DNA of 5,655 nt from Pseudomonadota bacterium (lineage in GTDB: Bacteria > Pseudomonadota > Alphaproteobacteria > Acetobacterales > Acetobacteraceae). Every line of letters begins with the position of its first letter. The stretch's first letter is position 1. Below, one piece after another: positions 1 through 5,655 of the stretch. Location of the stretch: positions 1 through 5,655 of the forward strand of contig JAJYFW010000150.1 of assembly GCA_021785335.1 (NCBI GenBank). The letters are read 5' to 3'. The notes beneath the pieces are model-generated. The model saw only the letters and a program-made list of their open reading frames with translations, ran no database searches and was not told the DNA's origin. A program made the position numbers and the translations under genes.

Positions 1-92
1 CCTCTCAATCAACCGCCGCCCCGATACCGACACCTCGCGCTCGTCCCGAAGAGCAGCGCATGTTCCGGCAGCATGACGGCGCGGCGGTGATC

Positions 93-117
93 GCCCCTGG
101 CACGCAACGCCAGGGGC
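93..117. promoter_or_regulatory. Perfect 9-bp inverted repeat (hairpin or operator)
   Basis: GCCCCTGGC at 93-101 is followed by a 7-base loop (ACGCAAC) and its exact reverse complement GCCAGGGGC at 109-117. It ends 12 bases before the ribosome binding site of the XRE regulator gene. Neither strand has a T-run after the stem, so it is not a classic intrinsic terminator. It could be a weak terminator of an upstream gene, a structure in the leader transcript, or a dyad operator for autoregulation. The symmetry is seen directly; the role is inferred. Confidence 0.5.
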
Positions 118-129
118 TGGGGTGAGACG

Positions 130-136
130 AAGGAGG
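130..136 (+). promoter_or_regulatory. Strong ribosome binding site fixing a TTG start
   Basis: AAGGAGG is a near-perfect Shine-Dalgarno sequence lying five bases before the TTG at 142. It decides the start of the XRE regulator. No ATG occurs in that frame before the helix-turn-helix region, where the first in-frame ATG codes for residue 53. Confidence 0.85.
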
Positions 137-141
137 CTCAA

Positions 142-660
142 TTGGCACAGGCGAGCGAAGCGGCCCACCCGGGCAACGACGAGGGCCGGGCGGCGGAGGA
201 GCCGGAGGGCCAGCTGTCGGGGGCCGCGGAAAGCGGCTTCAAGCCAAGCCCGATCGACGCGCATGTCGGTGCGCGCATCCGCCTGCGCCGCACGCTGATG
301 GGCATGTCGCAGGAACGGCTCGGCGAATCCCTGGGACTGACCTTCCAGCAGATCCAGAAATACGAGCGGGGCGTGAACCGCGTCGGCGCCTCGCGCCTCT
401 ACGACCTCGCGCGCGTGCTCGACGTGCCGATCAGCTTCTTCTTCGACGACATGCCGGAGCCCCTGGGGCGCGCCGGCGGTGGCGACATGGCGGCGCGGCG
501 CGGCTTCGGCTTCGCCGAGGCACAGCAGAGCTTCAACGACGATGCGCTCAACCGGCGCGAGACGCTGGAACTGGTCCGCGCCTATTACCGCATCACCGAT
601 CCCGCGGTGCGCAAGCGCGTCTTCGACCTCATCAAGTCGCTGGTTCCGGAAGGCGACTAG
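142..660 (+). CDS. XRE-family transcriptional regulator (PraR-like)
   Basis: A DNA-binding regulator of 172 residues, presumably cytoplasmic. Residues 1-35 are polar and acidic (rich in E, A, G) and probably disordered. Residues 43-101 form a Cro/CI-type helix-turn-helix: the first helix carries RIRLRR, GMSQERLGESLG supplies the positioning helix, LTFQQIQKYERG the recognition helix, and GASRLYDLARVLDVPISFFF closes the fold. The C-terminal tail (about 138-168, with LVRAYYRI and VRKRVFDLIKSL) is typical of a widespread alphaproteobacterial family that includes PraR of Rhizobium and Azorhizobium. Known members regulate surface, quorum-sensing or host-interaction genes; the target here cannot be read from sequence. 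The TTG start is supported by AAGGAGG five bases upstream. The gene runs toward the GGDEF-like gene, with 21 bp between the two stops. The N-terminal extension appears longer than in the PraR proteins I recall. Confidence 0.9.
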   Translation: MAQASEAAHPGNDEGRAAEEPEGQLSGAAESGFKPSPIDAHVGARIRLRRTLMGMSQERLGESLGLTFQQIQKYERGVNRVGASRLYDLARVLDVPISFFFDDMPEPLGRAGGGDMAARRGFGFAEAQQSFNDDALNRRETLELVRAYYRITDPAVRKRVFDLIKSLVPEGD

Positions 661-681
661 GCCGGCGCGGGACGCACCGCG

Positions 682-1827
682 TCAGACCGTCTGCGGACGC
701 CCGGCCTCGGCCTGCGCGGACACGCCGGAGCCCGGCACGTGCAGCATGACGACGCGCGTCCGCGCCTCGACCACGGCGCGCGGCGAGGCAGCGTGGTCGA
801 TGCCCAGCGCCGCGACCGCGGCCACCACGCGCCGCGCCGCGACGGCGGCTCCTTCGGCGTCGGTGTCAGGCAGCAGCAGGCAGAAGCGCTCGCCGCCCGT
901 GCGGACCGCGAGGTCCGCGGGCCGGCGGATCGTCCCGGCGAGCGTGCGGGCGATGCGCCGCAGGCAGGAATCGGCCGCGACGGTTCCGTAACGATCGGCG
1001 AAGGCCTGGTGATGCGCGACGCGCACGGCGACGAGCGCGAGCGGTCGGCCGAGCCGCCCCGCGCGCACCCGGGCGGCAAGCATCGCCGCGTCCAGCCGCG
1101 CGCGGCTGCCCAGCCGTGTCAGCCGGTCCTCGAACAGCATCGAGTCGAGCCGGCGCGTCAGTTCCGCGACCTGGGTTTCGAGCAGGCGCTCGCGCGTGAT
1201 GTCGCGCGCGCCGAGCAGGAAGCCGCGGTCGCCGATGTGATGCGCGGCGACCGCGAGCAGCACGCGCCCGCCATCGGGGCGCCGGCACGGCAGTTCGAGC
1301 CGCGCCGTCTCGCCGGGCGCCAGCGCTTCCAGCGCGGCGCGCAGGGCGGCAGCCTCCGCCGGCGCCATGTCGAGCCCGCGCGTGAGCACGCGGGCCGGCG
1401 GGGCACCGAGCACCGCGCGGCAGGCGGGCGAGACCCAGCGCGGCCTGCGGTCCCGTCCGAGCCGGAGCGCGAAGCAGGCGCCGTCATCGGCGAGGCGTTC
1501 CGCGTCCTCCCCCACCGCGGCGAGGCGAAGCTGCGCGGCCGCGAGGTCGCGTTCCCGTCCGGCGAGACGGACCGAGAGCCGCCTGGCCTCCCGTCTCGGC
1601 GGCGCCACGAGCAGGCGCCACGCCACGCGGTGCGACAGCACGATGCAGGCGGTAGCGCCGAGCACCGCGGCCGCCGGCGCGCCGGTGAGCGCCATGACGA
1701 AGGGTATGGCGAGCCCCGGCAGCGCTGCCGCCAGCAGCCGCGCCGGAAGGGCAACGCTCCCCGGCGCGACCCCGGACAGGGCGGCGCGGTAAACATCGGC
1801 GCCGGGGCGCGACGCACCGGCAGGCAT
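682..1827 (-). CDS. Membrane PAS protein with degenerate GGDEF domain
   Basis: A 381-residue signalling protein, numbered from the ATG at 1827. A TTG nine bases earlier (1836) is an alternative start; neither has a clear ribosome binding site. Two hydrophobic segments (about 31-47 and 50-67) anchor it in the inner membrane. A charged, probably helical linker (about 77-107) leads to a PAS-like sensor domain (about 112-212, ending LLGARDITRERLLE). A GGDEF-like domain follows from about 227. It aligns with diguanylate cyclases (EDRLTRLGSRARLD, FADRYG, LRRIA, FCLLLPDTD). However, the motif reads GGERF (311-315), with Arg for the second acidic residue. The metal-binding Asp of the usual DxDxFK is Arg269, the second Asp is Ala271, and the substrate Asn is Ala277. 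An RxxD inhibitory site (RPAD, 302-305) sits exactly five residues before GGERF, as in PleD. The domain also ends early, without the final ALY..AK..GRN segment. It is inferred to be catalytically inactive and possibly a c-di-GMP receptor. Ligand and partners are unknown. Confidence 0.85.
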   Translation of the reverse strand: MPAGASRPGADVYRAALSGVAPGSVALPARLLAAALPGLAIPFVMALTGAPAAAVLGATACIVLSHRVAWRLLVAPPRREARRLSVRLAGRERDLAAAQLRLAAVGEDAERLADDGACFALRLGRDRRPRWVSPACRAVLGAPPARVLTRGLDMAPAEAAALRAALEALAPGETARLELPCRRPDGGRVLLAVAAHHIGDRGFLLGARDITRERLLETQVAELTRRLDSMLFEDRLTRLGSRARLDAAMLAARVRAGRLGRPLALVAVRVAHHQAFADRYGTVAADSCLRRIARTLAGTIRRPADLAVRTGGERFCLLLPDTDAEGAAVAARRVVAAVAALGIDHAASPRAVVEARTRVVMLHVPGSGVSAQAEAGRPQTV

Positions 1828-1928
1828 CCGTGACAACGCGGTGGACAGGTTTTCAGCCTCGTTGAAACCGCGCGATTGTCGGCGGGAGAGGGTAAAGAAT
1901 ACGTTCAGCCACCCGGGAGAACCCTCAA
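1828..1928. promoter_or_regulatory. Divergent intergenic region between two genes
   Basis: About 100 bp separate the divergent starts of the GGDEF-like gene (-) and the RidA-like gene (+), so promoters for both should lie here or just inside the genes. The region is locally less GC-rich. TTGAAA at 1862-1867 on the + strand resembles a -35 box, and TATTCT on the - strand (around 1896-1901) resembles a -10 box. Neither has a convincing partner at 16-18 bp. A 6-bp inverted repeat (GAGGGT 1888-1893, ACCCTC 1921-1926) flanks the RidA-like gene's ribosome binding site and could fold weakly in its leader. No promoter is assigned. Confidence 0.4.
1915..1920 (+). promoter_or_regulatory. Ribosome binding site of the RidA-like gene
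   Basis: GGGAGA lies eight bases before the ATG at 1929 and supports that start over earlier in-frame alternatives. The ten-base context CCGGGAGAAC is also found in front of trpS on the other strand. Confidence 0.65.
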
Positions 1929-2675
1929 ATGCAGACAGTCGAGATGGCCAGCGGCTTCGCCTACCAGCCGGGCGGGCCGCGTCCTTTCTCCGCGGGCGTC
2001 ATCGCCCGGCCGGGTCATGCGCTGGTGCGGGTGCGCCCGCGCGCGAGGCTGGGGCTCGCCCAGGGCTTCGCGTTCGTCGCCAGCCACCTCGCCGCGCGCG
2101 GCCTGCCGCTCACGGCGCTGGCGGGGCTGGAGATCCGCTCCCCGGCGGCGATGACCCCGGCCGATTTCGCCGTCTTCAACCGCGGCTACGCCATCTTGCT
2201 GCGCGACCAAGGCTTCCTCGCCGACGAGACCTTCCCGATCGCGCGCAGCAACATGGCCCCGCTCTTCGACCCGCCGGCCGAGGCGGTGCTGCACGCCTTC
2301 ACCTACGCCGCACCCGGCTCGGGTGGGATGGGTGGCGGCGGCGCGGCCGATTTCCTCATCTCCGGCAAGCCGGAACTGCGCGAGGACCCGCCCGGCATCG
2401 TCGCCCCCGGCGATGCGTCGCCCGCCGGCATGGCGGCGAAGGCGCGCTTCGTCATCGACGCGCTGCGCGCGACAACCGCGGAGCTGGGCGGGGACTGGCA
2501 CGCGCTCACCGCCGCGCAGGCCTACACGGTCCACCCGCTCGAGGGCGCGATGGACGTGCTCCGCCAATCCGGCCTCGCGGCGCTCGGCGTGACGTTGGTC
2601 CCGGGCTACCCGCCGGTGACGGGCTTCGATTTCGAGATCGACGTGCGCGCGATCACGACCGAGCTCGCGGTCTGA
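1929..2675 (+). CDS. Tandem RidA/YjgF-like protein (CnbZ-type deaminase family)
   Basis: A soluble protein of 248 residues with no signal peptide. It reads as two RidA/YjgF-like halves. The N-terminal half (about 15-130) runs from FSAGVIA through the helix LGLAQGFAFVASHLAARGL to ARSNMAPLF and EAVLHAFTYAA. The C-terminal half (about 140-245) runs from DFLISGKPEL through AAKARFVIDALRATTAEL to GFDFEIDVRAI. The order of strand, helix and closing strand matches RidA. RidA proteins hydrolyse reactive imine/enamine intermediates. A double-length relative, CnbZ of Comamonas, deaminates 2-amino-5-chloromuconate in nitroaromatic breakdown, and this protein resembles that family in length and overall pattern. 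Arg106 of the first half is a candidate for the carboxylate-binding Arg of RidA; the matching position in the second half reads YPPVTG and lacks it. A glycine run (131-138) links the halves. No aromatic-degradation genes are visible nearby, so the true substrate is unknown. Assignment is from memory of the family. Confidence 0.65.
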   Translation: MQTVEMASGFAYQPGGPRPFSAGVIARPGHALVRVRPRARLGLAQGFAFVASHLAARGLPLTALAGLEIRSPAAMTPADFAVFNRGYAILLRDQGFLADETFPIARSNMAPLFDPPAEAVLHAFTYAAPGSGGMGGGGAADFLISGKPELREDPPGIVAPGDASPAGMAAKARFVIDALRATTAELGGDWHALTAAQAYTVHPLEGAMDVLRQSGLAALGVTLVPGYPPVTGFDFEIDVRAITTELAV

Positions 2676-2678
2676 CGC

Positions 2679-3179
2679 TCAGCAGAACGCGTCCTCGCGC
2701 AGCTGCGGGTTGTCGAAAGTGGGGTGGCGCAGTTCGTGCAGCGCCTCGCCCAGCGCGGCGGCGAGGCTGCGCTTCTCCTGCTCGCCGAGGCTGGCACCCA
2801 CCTCGACCGGACGGAACCGCCCGCGCAGCACGAGGGCCGGCACGCGCGCCGGCCGTTCCTCCAGCCCCACGCGCAGCCAGGCGGTCGGCAGGTCGAGCCG
2901 GCTCGCGTGGCCGCCACGATCCCAGCGCTGGATGGTGAGCCGCGCCTCGGTCAGCACCAGGCGTTCCTCGACATCTGCGCGGGTGCCGCGGCGGAACAGG
3001 TAGAGGGCAAGCCCCAGCTCGGCGACGGCAAAGAGTGCCACCGGCCAGGCGCCGAGCAGCAGCGAGAGCGTGGCGTTGACGGTGCAGGACAGCAGGATCG
3101 CGATGCCCACATACCGCACGCCCCGCCGCCCGAGGCTGCGATACGGCGTCACGACAGCCTCGAAGATCGGCGTGTCCAT
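2679..3179 (-). CDS. DUF2244 family membrane protein
   Basis: A predicted inner-membrane protein of 166 residues. The start is the ATG encoding MDTPIFEAVVTPYRSL, a typical DUF2244 beginning. The frame stays open further upstream, but only as antisense to nth. Two hydrophobic segments (about 22-42 and 44-62) form a hairpin, followed by RRGTRADVEERLVLTEARL. A soluble C-terminal domain then has strand-rich sequence (LTIQRWDRGG, LDLPTAWLRVGLEE, ALVLRGRFRPVEVGASL) and a helix (EQEKRSLAAALGEALHEL). The layout of short N-terminus, membrane hairpin and PH-like C-terminal domain is usual for the family, whose function is not known. It is divergent from nth (48 bp between starts), and its stop lies 3 bp from the stop of the RidA-like gene. 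No clear ribosome binding site is present. The last residue is cysteine. Confidence 0.85.
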   Translation of the reverse strand: MDTPIFEAVVTPYRSLGRRGVRYVGIAILLSCTVNATLSLLLGAWPVALFAVAELGLALYLFRRGTRADVEERLVLTEARLTIQRWDRGGHASRLDLPTAWLRVGLEERPARVPALVLRGRFRPVEVGASLGEQEKRSLAAALGEALHELRHPTFDNPQLREDAFC

Positions 3180-3227
3180 GTCGCGATCATGATAGCCGGG
3201 CGGCGCGGCGCGCGCCACAATGCCCCG
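3180..3227. promoter_or_regulatory. Short divergent gap between DUF2244 and nth
   Basis: Only 48 bp separate the two start codons, so promoters must overlap one another or the coding ends. Two small palindromes are visible: ATCATGAT at about 3186-3193 and GGCGCGCGCC at 3207-3216. I find no clear -35/-10 pair and no good Shine-Dalgarno sequence for either gene, so leaderless or weakly led translation is possible. The palindromes may be chance in such GC-rich sequence. Confidence 0.3.
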
Positions 3228-3875
3228 ATGGCAAGACCGATGACCCTGGCCGAGGTGCGCGCCTTCATCGAGGCGCTCGCGCGCGCCAACCCCGCGCCGC
3301 GCACGGAGCTGCATTACGGCTCCACGTTCCAGCTTCTGGTCGCCGTCGTCCTCTCGGCGCAGACCACGGACGCGGCGGTGAACAAGGCGACGCCGGCGCT
3401 GTTCGCCGCGGCACCCGATGCGGCCGCGATGGCCAGACTCGGGCCAGAGGGCGTGGGCAACTACGTCCGCTCGATCGGCCTGTGGCAGGCGAAGGCAAAA
3501 AATGTCGCCGCACTCTCCGCGCAGCTCGTCGCCGACCACGGCGGCAAGGTGCCGGACACGCGCGAGGCGCTGGAGGCGCTGCCCGGCGTCGGCCGCAAGA
3601 CCGCGAACGTGGTGCTCAATGTCGCCTTCGGCCAGCCGACGATGGCGGTGGACACGCATATCTTCCGCCTGGGCAACCGCACCGGCCTCGCCCCCGGCAA
3701 GACGCCGCGCGCGGTGGAGGAGGCGCTGCTGCGCCGCATCCCGAAGGAATACCTGCGCGACGCGCACCACTGGCTGATCCTGCACGGGCGCTACGTGTGC
3801 AAGGCGCGCGCGCCGAACTGCGCGCATTGCGTGGCGCGCGAGCCGTGCCGGTATCCGCAGAAGAACGACGCCTGA
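3228..3875 (+). CDS. nth: Endonuclease III (DNA glycosylase/AP lyase)
   Basis: A base-excision repair enzyme that removes oxidised pyrimidines such as thymine glycol and cleaves the abasic site by beta-elimination. At 215 residues it is close to E. coli Nth (211). The helix-hairpin-helix LPGVGRKTANVVLN (118-131) carries the catalytic lysine, Lys124, and VDTHIFR contains the catalytic Asp142. LSAQTTD (42-48) is a conserved N-terminal motif. The C-terminus holds the four cysteines of the [4Fe-4S] cluster at 191, 198, 201 and 207 in the exact C-X6-C-X2-C-X5-C spacing. All key residues are present, so the enzyme should be active. The start at 3228 gives MARPMTLAEV; the ATG at 3240 (MTLAEV) is an alternative, and neither has a strong ribosome binding site. 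The gene is divergent from DUF2244 and convergent with trpS (43 bp between stops). Confidence 0.97.
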   Translation: MARPMTLAEVRAFIEALARANPAPRTELHYGSTFQLLVAVVLSAQTTDAAVNKATPALFAAAPDAAAMARLGPEGVGNYVRSIGLWQAKAKNVAALSAQLVADHGGKVPDTREALEALPGVGRKTANVVLNVAFGQPTMAVDTHIFRLGNRTGLAPGKTPRAVEEALLRRIPKEYLRDAHHWLILHGRYVCKARAPNCAHCVAREPCRYPQKNDA

Positions 3876-3918
3876 AGCTCCGGCCCGAGGCCCCAGCCCA
3901 TGGTCACTCCCGCCAGCC

Positions 3919-4917
3919 TCAGATCTTGAGGAACCCCACCAGGCGCATCGCTTCCGCAACGATGGGATCGGCGATCGCGGCCGCCCGTTCCGCGCCCTCG
4001 CGCACCACCTGGTCCACATAGGCGCTGTCCGCCAGCAGCCGGCGCGTCTCCATGGCGATGGGCTCGAGCTTCGCGACCAGCAGGTCGGCGAGCGCCGGCT
4101 TGAAGGCGGCGAAGCCCTTCCCGCCCCATTCGCGCAGCACGCTCGCGTGGTCCGTGTCCGCAAGTGCGGCGTAGATGCCGACGAGATTGCGCGCCTCTGG
4201 CCGTCCCTCCAGCCCGTGCGGCTCGGAGGGCAGCGGCTCCGGGTCGGTCTTGGCGCGGCGGATCTTCTGCGCGATTTCGTCGGCGCTGTCGTTGAGGTTG
4301 ATGCGGCTCTGATCCGAGGGATCGGACTTCGACATCTTCTTGCTGCCGTCGCGCAGGCTCATCACGCGCGCGGCCGGCCCCATGATCAGCCCCTCGATCG
4401 CCGGGAAGAACTCCGTCCCATAATCGTGGTTGAATTTCTGCGCGATGTCGTTCGCGAGCTCGAGGTGCTGGCGCTGGTCGTCGCCCACCGGCACGCGCGT
4501 CGCCTTGTAGGCGAGGATGTCGGCCGCCATGAGCACAGGGTAGGTGTAGAGCCCGGCGGAGACGTTCTCCGTGTTCCTGCCGGCCTTGTCCTTGAACTGC
4601 GTCATGCGGTTGAGCCAGCCGAGGCGCGCGATGCACTCGAAGATCCAGGCGAGCCGCACATGCGCCGCCACCTGCGACTGCAGGAACAGGATCGAGCGCT
4701 TGGGGTCGATCCCGCAGGCCAGCAGCGAGGCCGCCATCTCGCGCGTCTGCGTCGCGAGCTGCGCCGGCTCCTGCCACTGGGTGATCGCGTGGAGGTCGAC
4801 GACGCAATAGATGCAGTCATGCGTCTCCTGGAGCGGAACCCAGTTGCGCATGGCGCCGAGATAGTTGCCGAGGGTGGGCACGCCGGAGGGCTGGATACCG
4901 GAGAAAATGCGCTGCAT
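3919..4917 (-). CDS. trpS: Tryptophanyl-tRNA synthetase
   Basis: A class I aminoacyl-tRNA synthetase that charges tRNA-Trp in the cytoplasm using ATP. At 332 residues it is close to E. coli TrpS (334). The HIGH-type signature lies in [16 protein letters not shown] (7-22), and the second ATP signature is KMSKS (194-198), within [13 protein letters not shown]. The indole-recognising Asp of the family is Asp133 in LMAADILAY, and [12 protein letters not shown] (144-155) is the conserved segment after it. The ATG at 4917 is chosen because it gives the standard [12 protein letters not shown] beginning and has GGGAGA nine bases upstream. The frame stays open 17 codons further, but that stretch lacks family similarity. 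The gene lies 62 bp downstream of murJ on the same strand and is probably expressed with it, an order seen in other alphaproteobacteria. It ends convergent with nth. Confidence 0.98.
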   Translation of the reverse strand: MQRIFSGIQPSGVPTLGNYLGAMRNWVPLQETHDCIYCVVDLHAITQWQEPAQLATQTREMAASLLACGIDPKRSILFLQSQVAAHVRLAWIFECIARLGWLNRMTQFKDKAGRNTENVSAGLYTYPVLMAADILAYKATRVPVGDDQRQHLELANDIAQKFNHDYGTEFFPAIEGLIMGPAARVMSLRDGSKKMSKSDPSDQSRINLNDSADEIAQKIRRAKTDPEPLPSEPHGLEGRPEARNLVGIYAALADTDHASVLREWGGKGFAAFKPALADLLVAKLEPIAMETRRLLADSAYVDQVVREGAERAAAIADPIVAEAMRLVGFLKI

Positions 4918-4926
4918 GGCCGGCGT

Positions 4927-4932
4927 TCTCCC
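4927..4932 (-). promoter_or_regulatory. Ribosome binding site of trpS
   Basis: GGGAGA on the minus strand ends nine bases before the trpS ATG. It supports the start at 4917 over the longer open frame. Confidence 0.65.
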
Positions 4933-4979
4933 GGCAAGCGCGGCACAGGTCAACCCGGGGCCCGCCAACTCCCGCCGCG

Positions 4980-5655
4980 TCAGCCCCGCACCAGGCGCCG
5001 GCGCAGCGAGCCGAGGTCCGACGCGCCGAGCAGATGGGCGGCGAGCAGGTAGGTCGCGGCACCCAGCCCGATCAGCAGCCCGAGCCCGAGCCAGCCGACG
5101 TGCGCCCCGGCGAGTGGGCGGTAGAGATACGGCACCGCCAGCAGCACCACCGCCACCATGGCGAGCCCGGCGGCAACCATCCCGGCCGTGCGGCGGCGCA
5201 GCAGCGCGTCAGGCACCAGCGCGCCGTTGCGTGCCAGCAGCACCCAGAGCATCACGGTGTTGGCCCAGGCCGCGGTCGCCGAGGCCAGCGGCGGGCCGAG
5301 GTGGCCGAACGGGCGCATGAAGGCGAAGTTCAGCCCGACGTTGAGCGCCACCGTCACCACCCCGATGCGCATCGGCGTCGCGGTATTTCCGGCGGCATAG
5401 AAGGCCGGGGTGAGCACGCGCACCGCAACATACGCCGGCAGGCCCGAGGCATAGGCGACAAGCGCCGTCGCGGTCAGGCGCGTGGCCTGTTCCGTCATCG
5501 CGCCATGGTGGAACAGGACTGTCACGATCGGCAGGCTGATCGCGCCGAGCCCGAGCGTCGCGGGCAGCGTCAGGAACAGGCCGAATTCCAGCGCGCGGTT
5601 GAGCCGGCCGCGCGCGCCCCCCGCATCCCCCCCACGCACCAGGCGCCACAGCGTC
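4980..5655 (-). CDS. murJ: Lipid II flippase MurJ, C-terminal part (cut by window edge)
   Basis: The last 224 codons of a MurJ/MviN-family flippase, which moves lipid II across the inner membrane for peptidoglycan synthesis. The frame is open to the right edge, where it reads [20 protein letters not shown], matching the family's conserved stretch before a membrane helix. The GTG near 5639 is therefore internal, not a start. About six hydrophobic segments follow (fragment residues near 24-45, 61-82, 96-113, 122-142, 157-178 and 186-208), consistent with TM9-14 of the 14-helix protein. Recognisable family motifs are [30 protein letters not shown] and [17 protein letters not shown]. The protein ends in a short basic tail (RRRLVRG). 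The N-terminal half, with the functional arginines and the central cavity, lies outside the window. trpS follows after 62 bp on the same strand. Confidence 0.93.
   Translation of the reverse strand, partial: TLWRLVRGGDAGGARGRLNRALEFGLFLTLPATLGLGAISLPIVTVLFHHGAMTEQATRLTATALVAYASGLPAYVAVRVLTPAFYAAGNTATPMRIGVVTVALNVGLNFAFMRPFGHLGPPLASATAAWANTVMLWVLLARNGALVPDALLRRRTAGMVAAGLAMVAVVLLAVPYLYRPLAGAHVGWLGLGLLIGLGAATYLLAAHLLGASDLGSLRRRLVRG

Larger units (their letters stand above)
1..141. other. Non-coding leader region before the XRE regulator
   Basis: No convincing gene is visible here on either strand. The three forward frames close at 74-76, 88-90 and 123-125, and the peptides before these stops resemble nothing I recognise. 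One of them could still be the last codons of a gene entering from the left. On the minus strand only a peptide of about 20 residues opens. The stretch holds the inverted repeat at 93-117 and the ribosome binding site at 130-136, so it most likely serves as the 5' region of the regulator gene and/or the 3' end of an upstream gene outside the window. Confidence 0.5.

Noticed and set aside
739..1833. Long open frame (364 codons) on the + strand opposite the GGDEF-like gene
   Set aside because: It is rich in R, G, A, P, H and E with no recognisable domain, as expected from antisense reading of GC-rich coding DNA. The opposite strand has clear PAS and GGDEF-like motifs.
1841..2938. Frame of 365 codons overlapping the RidA-like gene on the same strand
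   Set aside because: It is arginine/alanine/proline-rich low complexity from an alternative frame of GC-rich DNA, without a ribosome binding site or domain.
3076..3081. TTGACG on the + strand inside DUF2244 as a -35 box for nth
   Set aside because: The sequence 16-18 bp downstream is GC-rich (CGCGAT region) with no usable -10, and the site is about 150 bp from the start.
3876..3918. Bidirectional terminator between nth and trpS
   Set aside because: Only a 4-bp GGCC stem is visible and there is no T-run on either strand, so a terminator cannot be supported.
3180..4163. Upstream extension of the DUF2244 frame by 328 codons
   Set aside because: This part is antisense to nth and overlaps trpS. 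It has low-complexity composition, and the family start MDTPIFEAVV is at 3179.
4948..4953. TTGACC on the minus strand between murJ and trpS as a -35 box
   Set aside because: The position 17 bp downstream falls on the ribosome binding site (GAGAAC) and does not resemble a -10 box; co-transcription with murJ is simpler.
4147..5052. Open frame of about 300 codons on the + strand opposite trpS
   Set aside because: It is a shadow of trpS, which has all the synthetase signatures; the antisense product shows no domain.

Overview
The window is very GC-rich, and every confident gene looks like ordinary chromosomal alphaproteobacterial content. Gene order and protein style fit the Rhodospirillales, perhaps Acetobacteraceae. 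That placement is an inference from protein style and the murJ-trpS pair; no rRNA or marker gene confirms it. I see no mobile element, CRISPR array, tRNA or rRNA.

Layout from left to right: (1) bases 1-141 hold no convincing gene, but carry a perfect 9-bp inverted repeat just upstream of a strong ribosome binding site. (2) On the + strand at 142-660 is a small XRE-family regulator of the PraR-like type common in alphaproteobacteria, starting at TTG. (3) Convergent to it, on the - strand at 682-1827, is a membrane-anchored PAS plus GGDEF-like protein. Its GGDEF domain has lost catalytic residues but keeps an RxxD inhibitory-site motif. (4) Divergent from that, on the + strand at 1929-2675, is a protein of two RidA/YjgF-like halves resembling the CnbZ aminomuconate-deaminase family. 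(5) Only 3 bp beyond its stop is the stop of a convergent DUF2244 membrane protein (- strand, 2679-3179). (6) Divergent from DUF2244 by 48 bp is nth, endonuclease III (+ strand, 3228-3875), with all catalytic and iron-sulfur residues. (7) Convergent to nth, on the - strand, are trpS (tryptophanyl-tRNA synthetase, 3919-4917) and, upstream of it, the C-terminal part of murJ (lipid II flippase), which runs off the right edge. murJ and trpS are co-oriented 62 bp apart and probably co-transcribed.

The genes do not form a single pathway. They cover base-excision repair (nth), translation (trpS), cell-wall precursor export (murJ), regulation (the XRE protein), a probable c-di-GMP-binding sensor, a probable imine/enamine or aminomuconate deaminase, and one membrane protein of unknown role. 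I found no strong evidence of a new multi-gene system. The most interesting item is the degenerate GGDEF protein, which looks like a c-di-GMP receptor rather than a cyclase; the RidA-like double-domain protein comes next.
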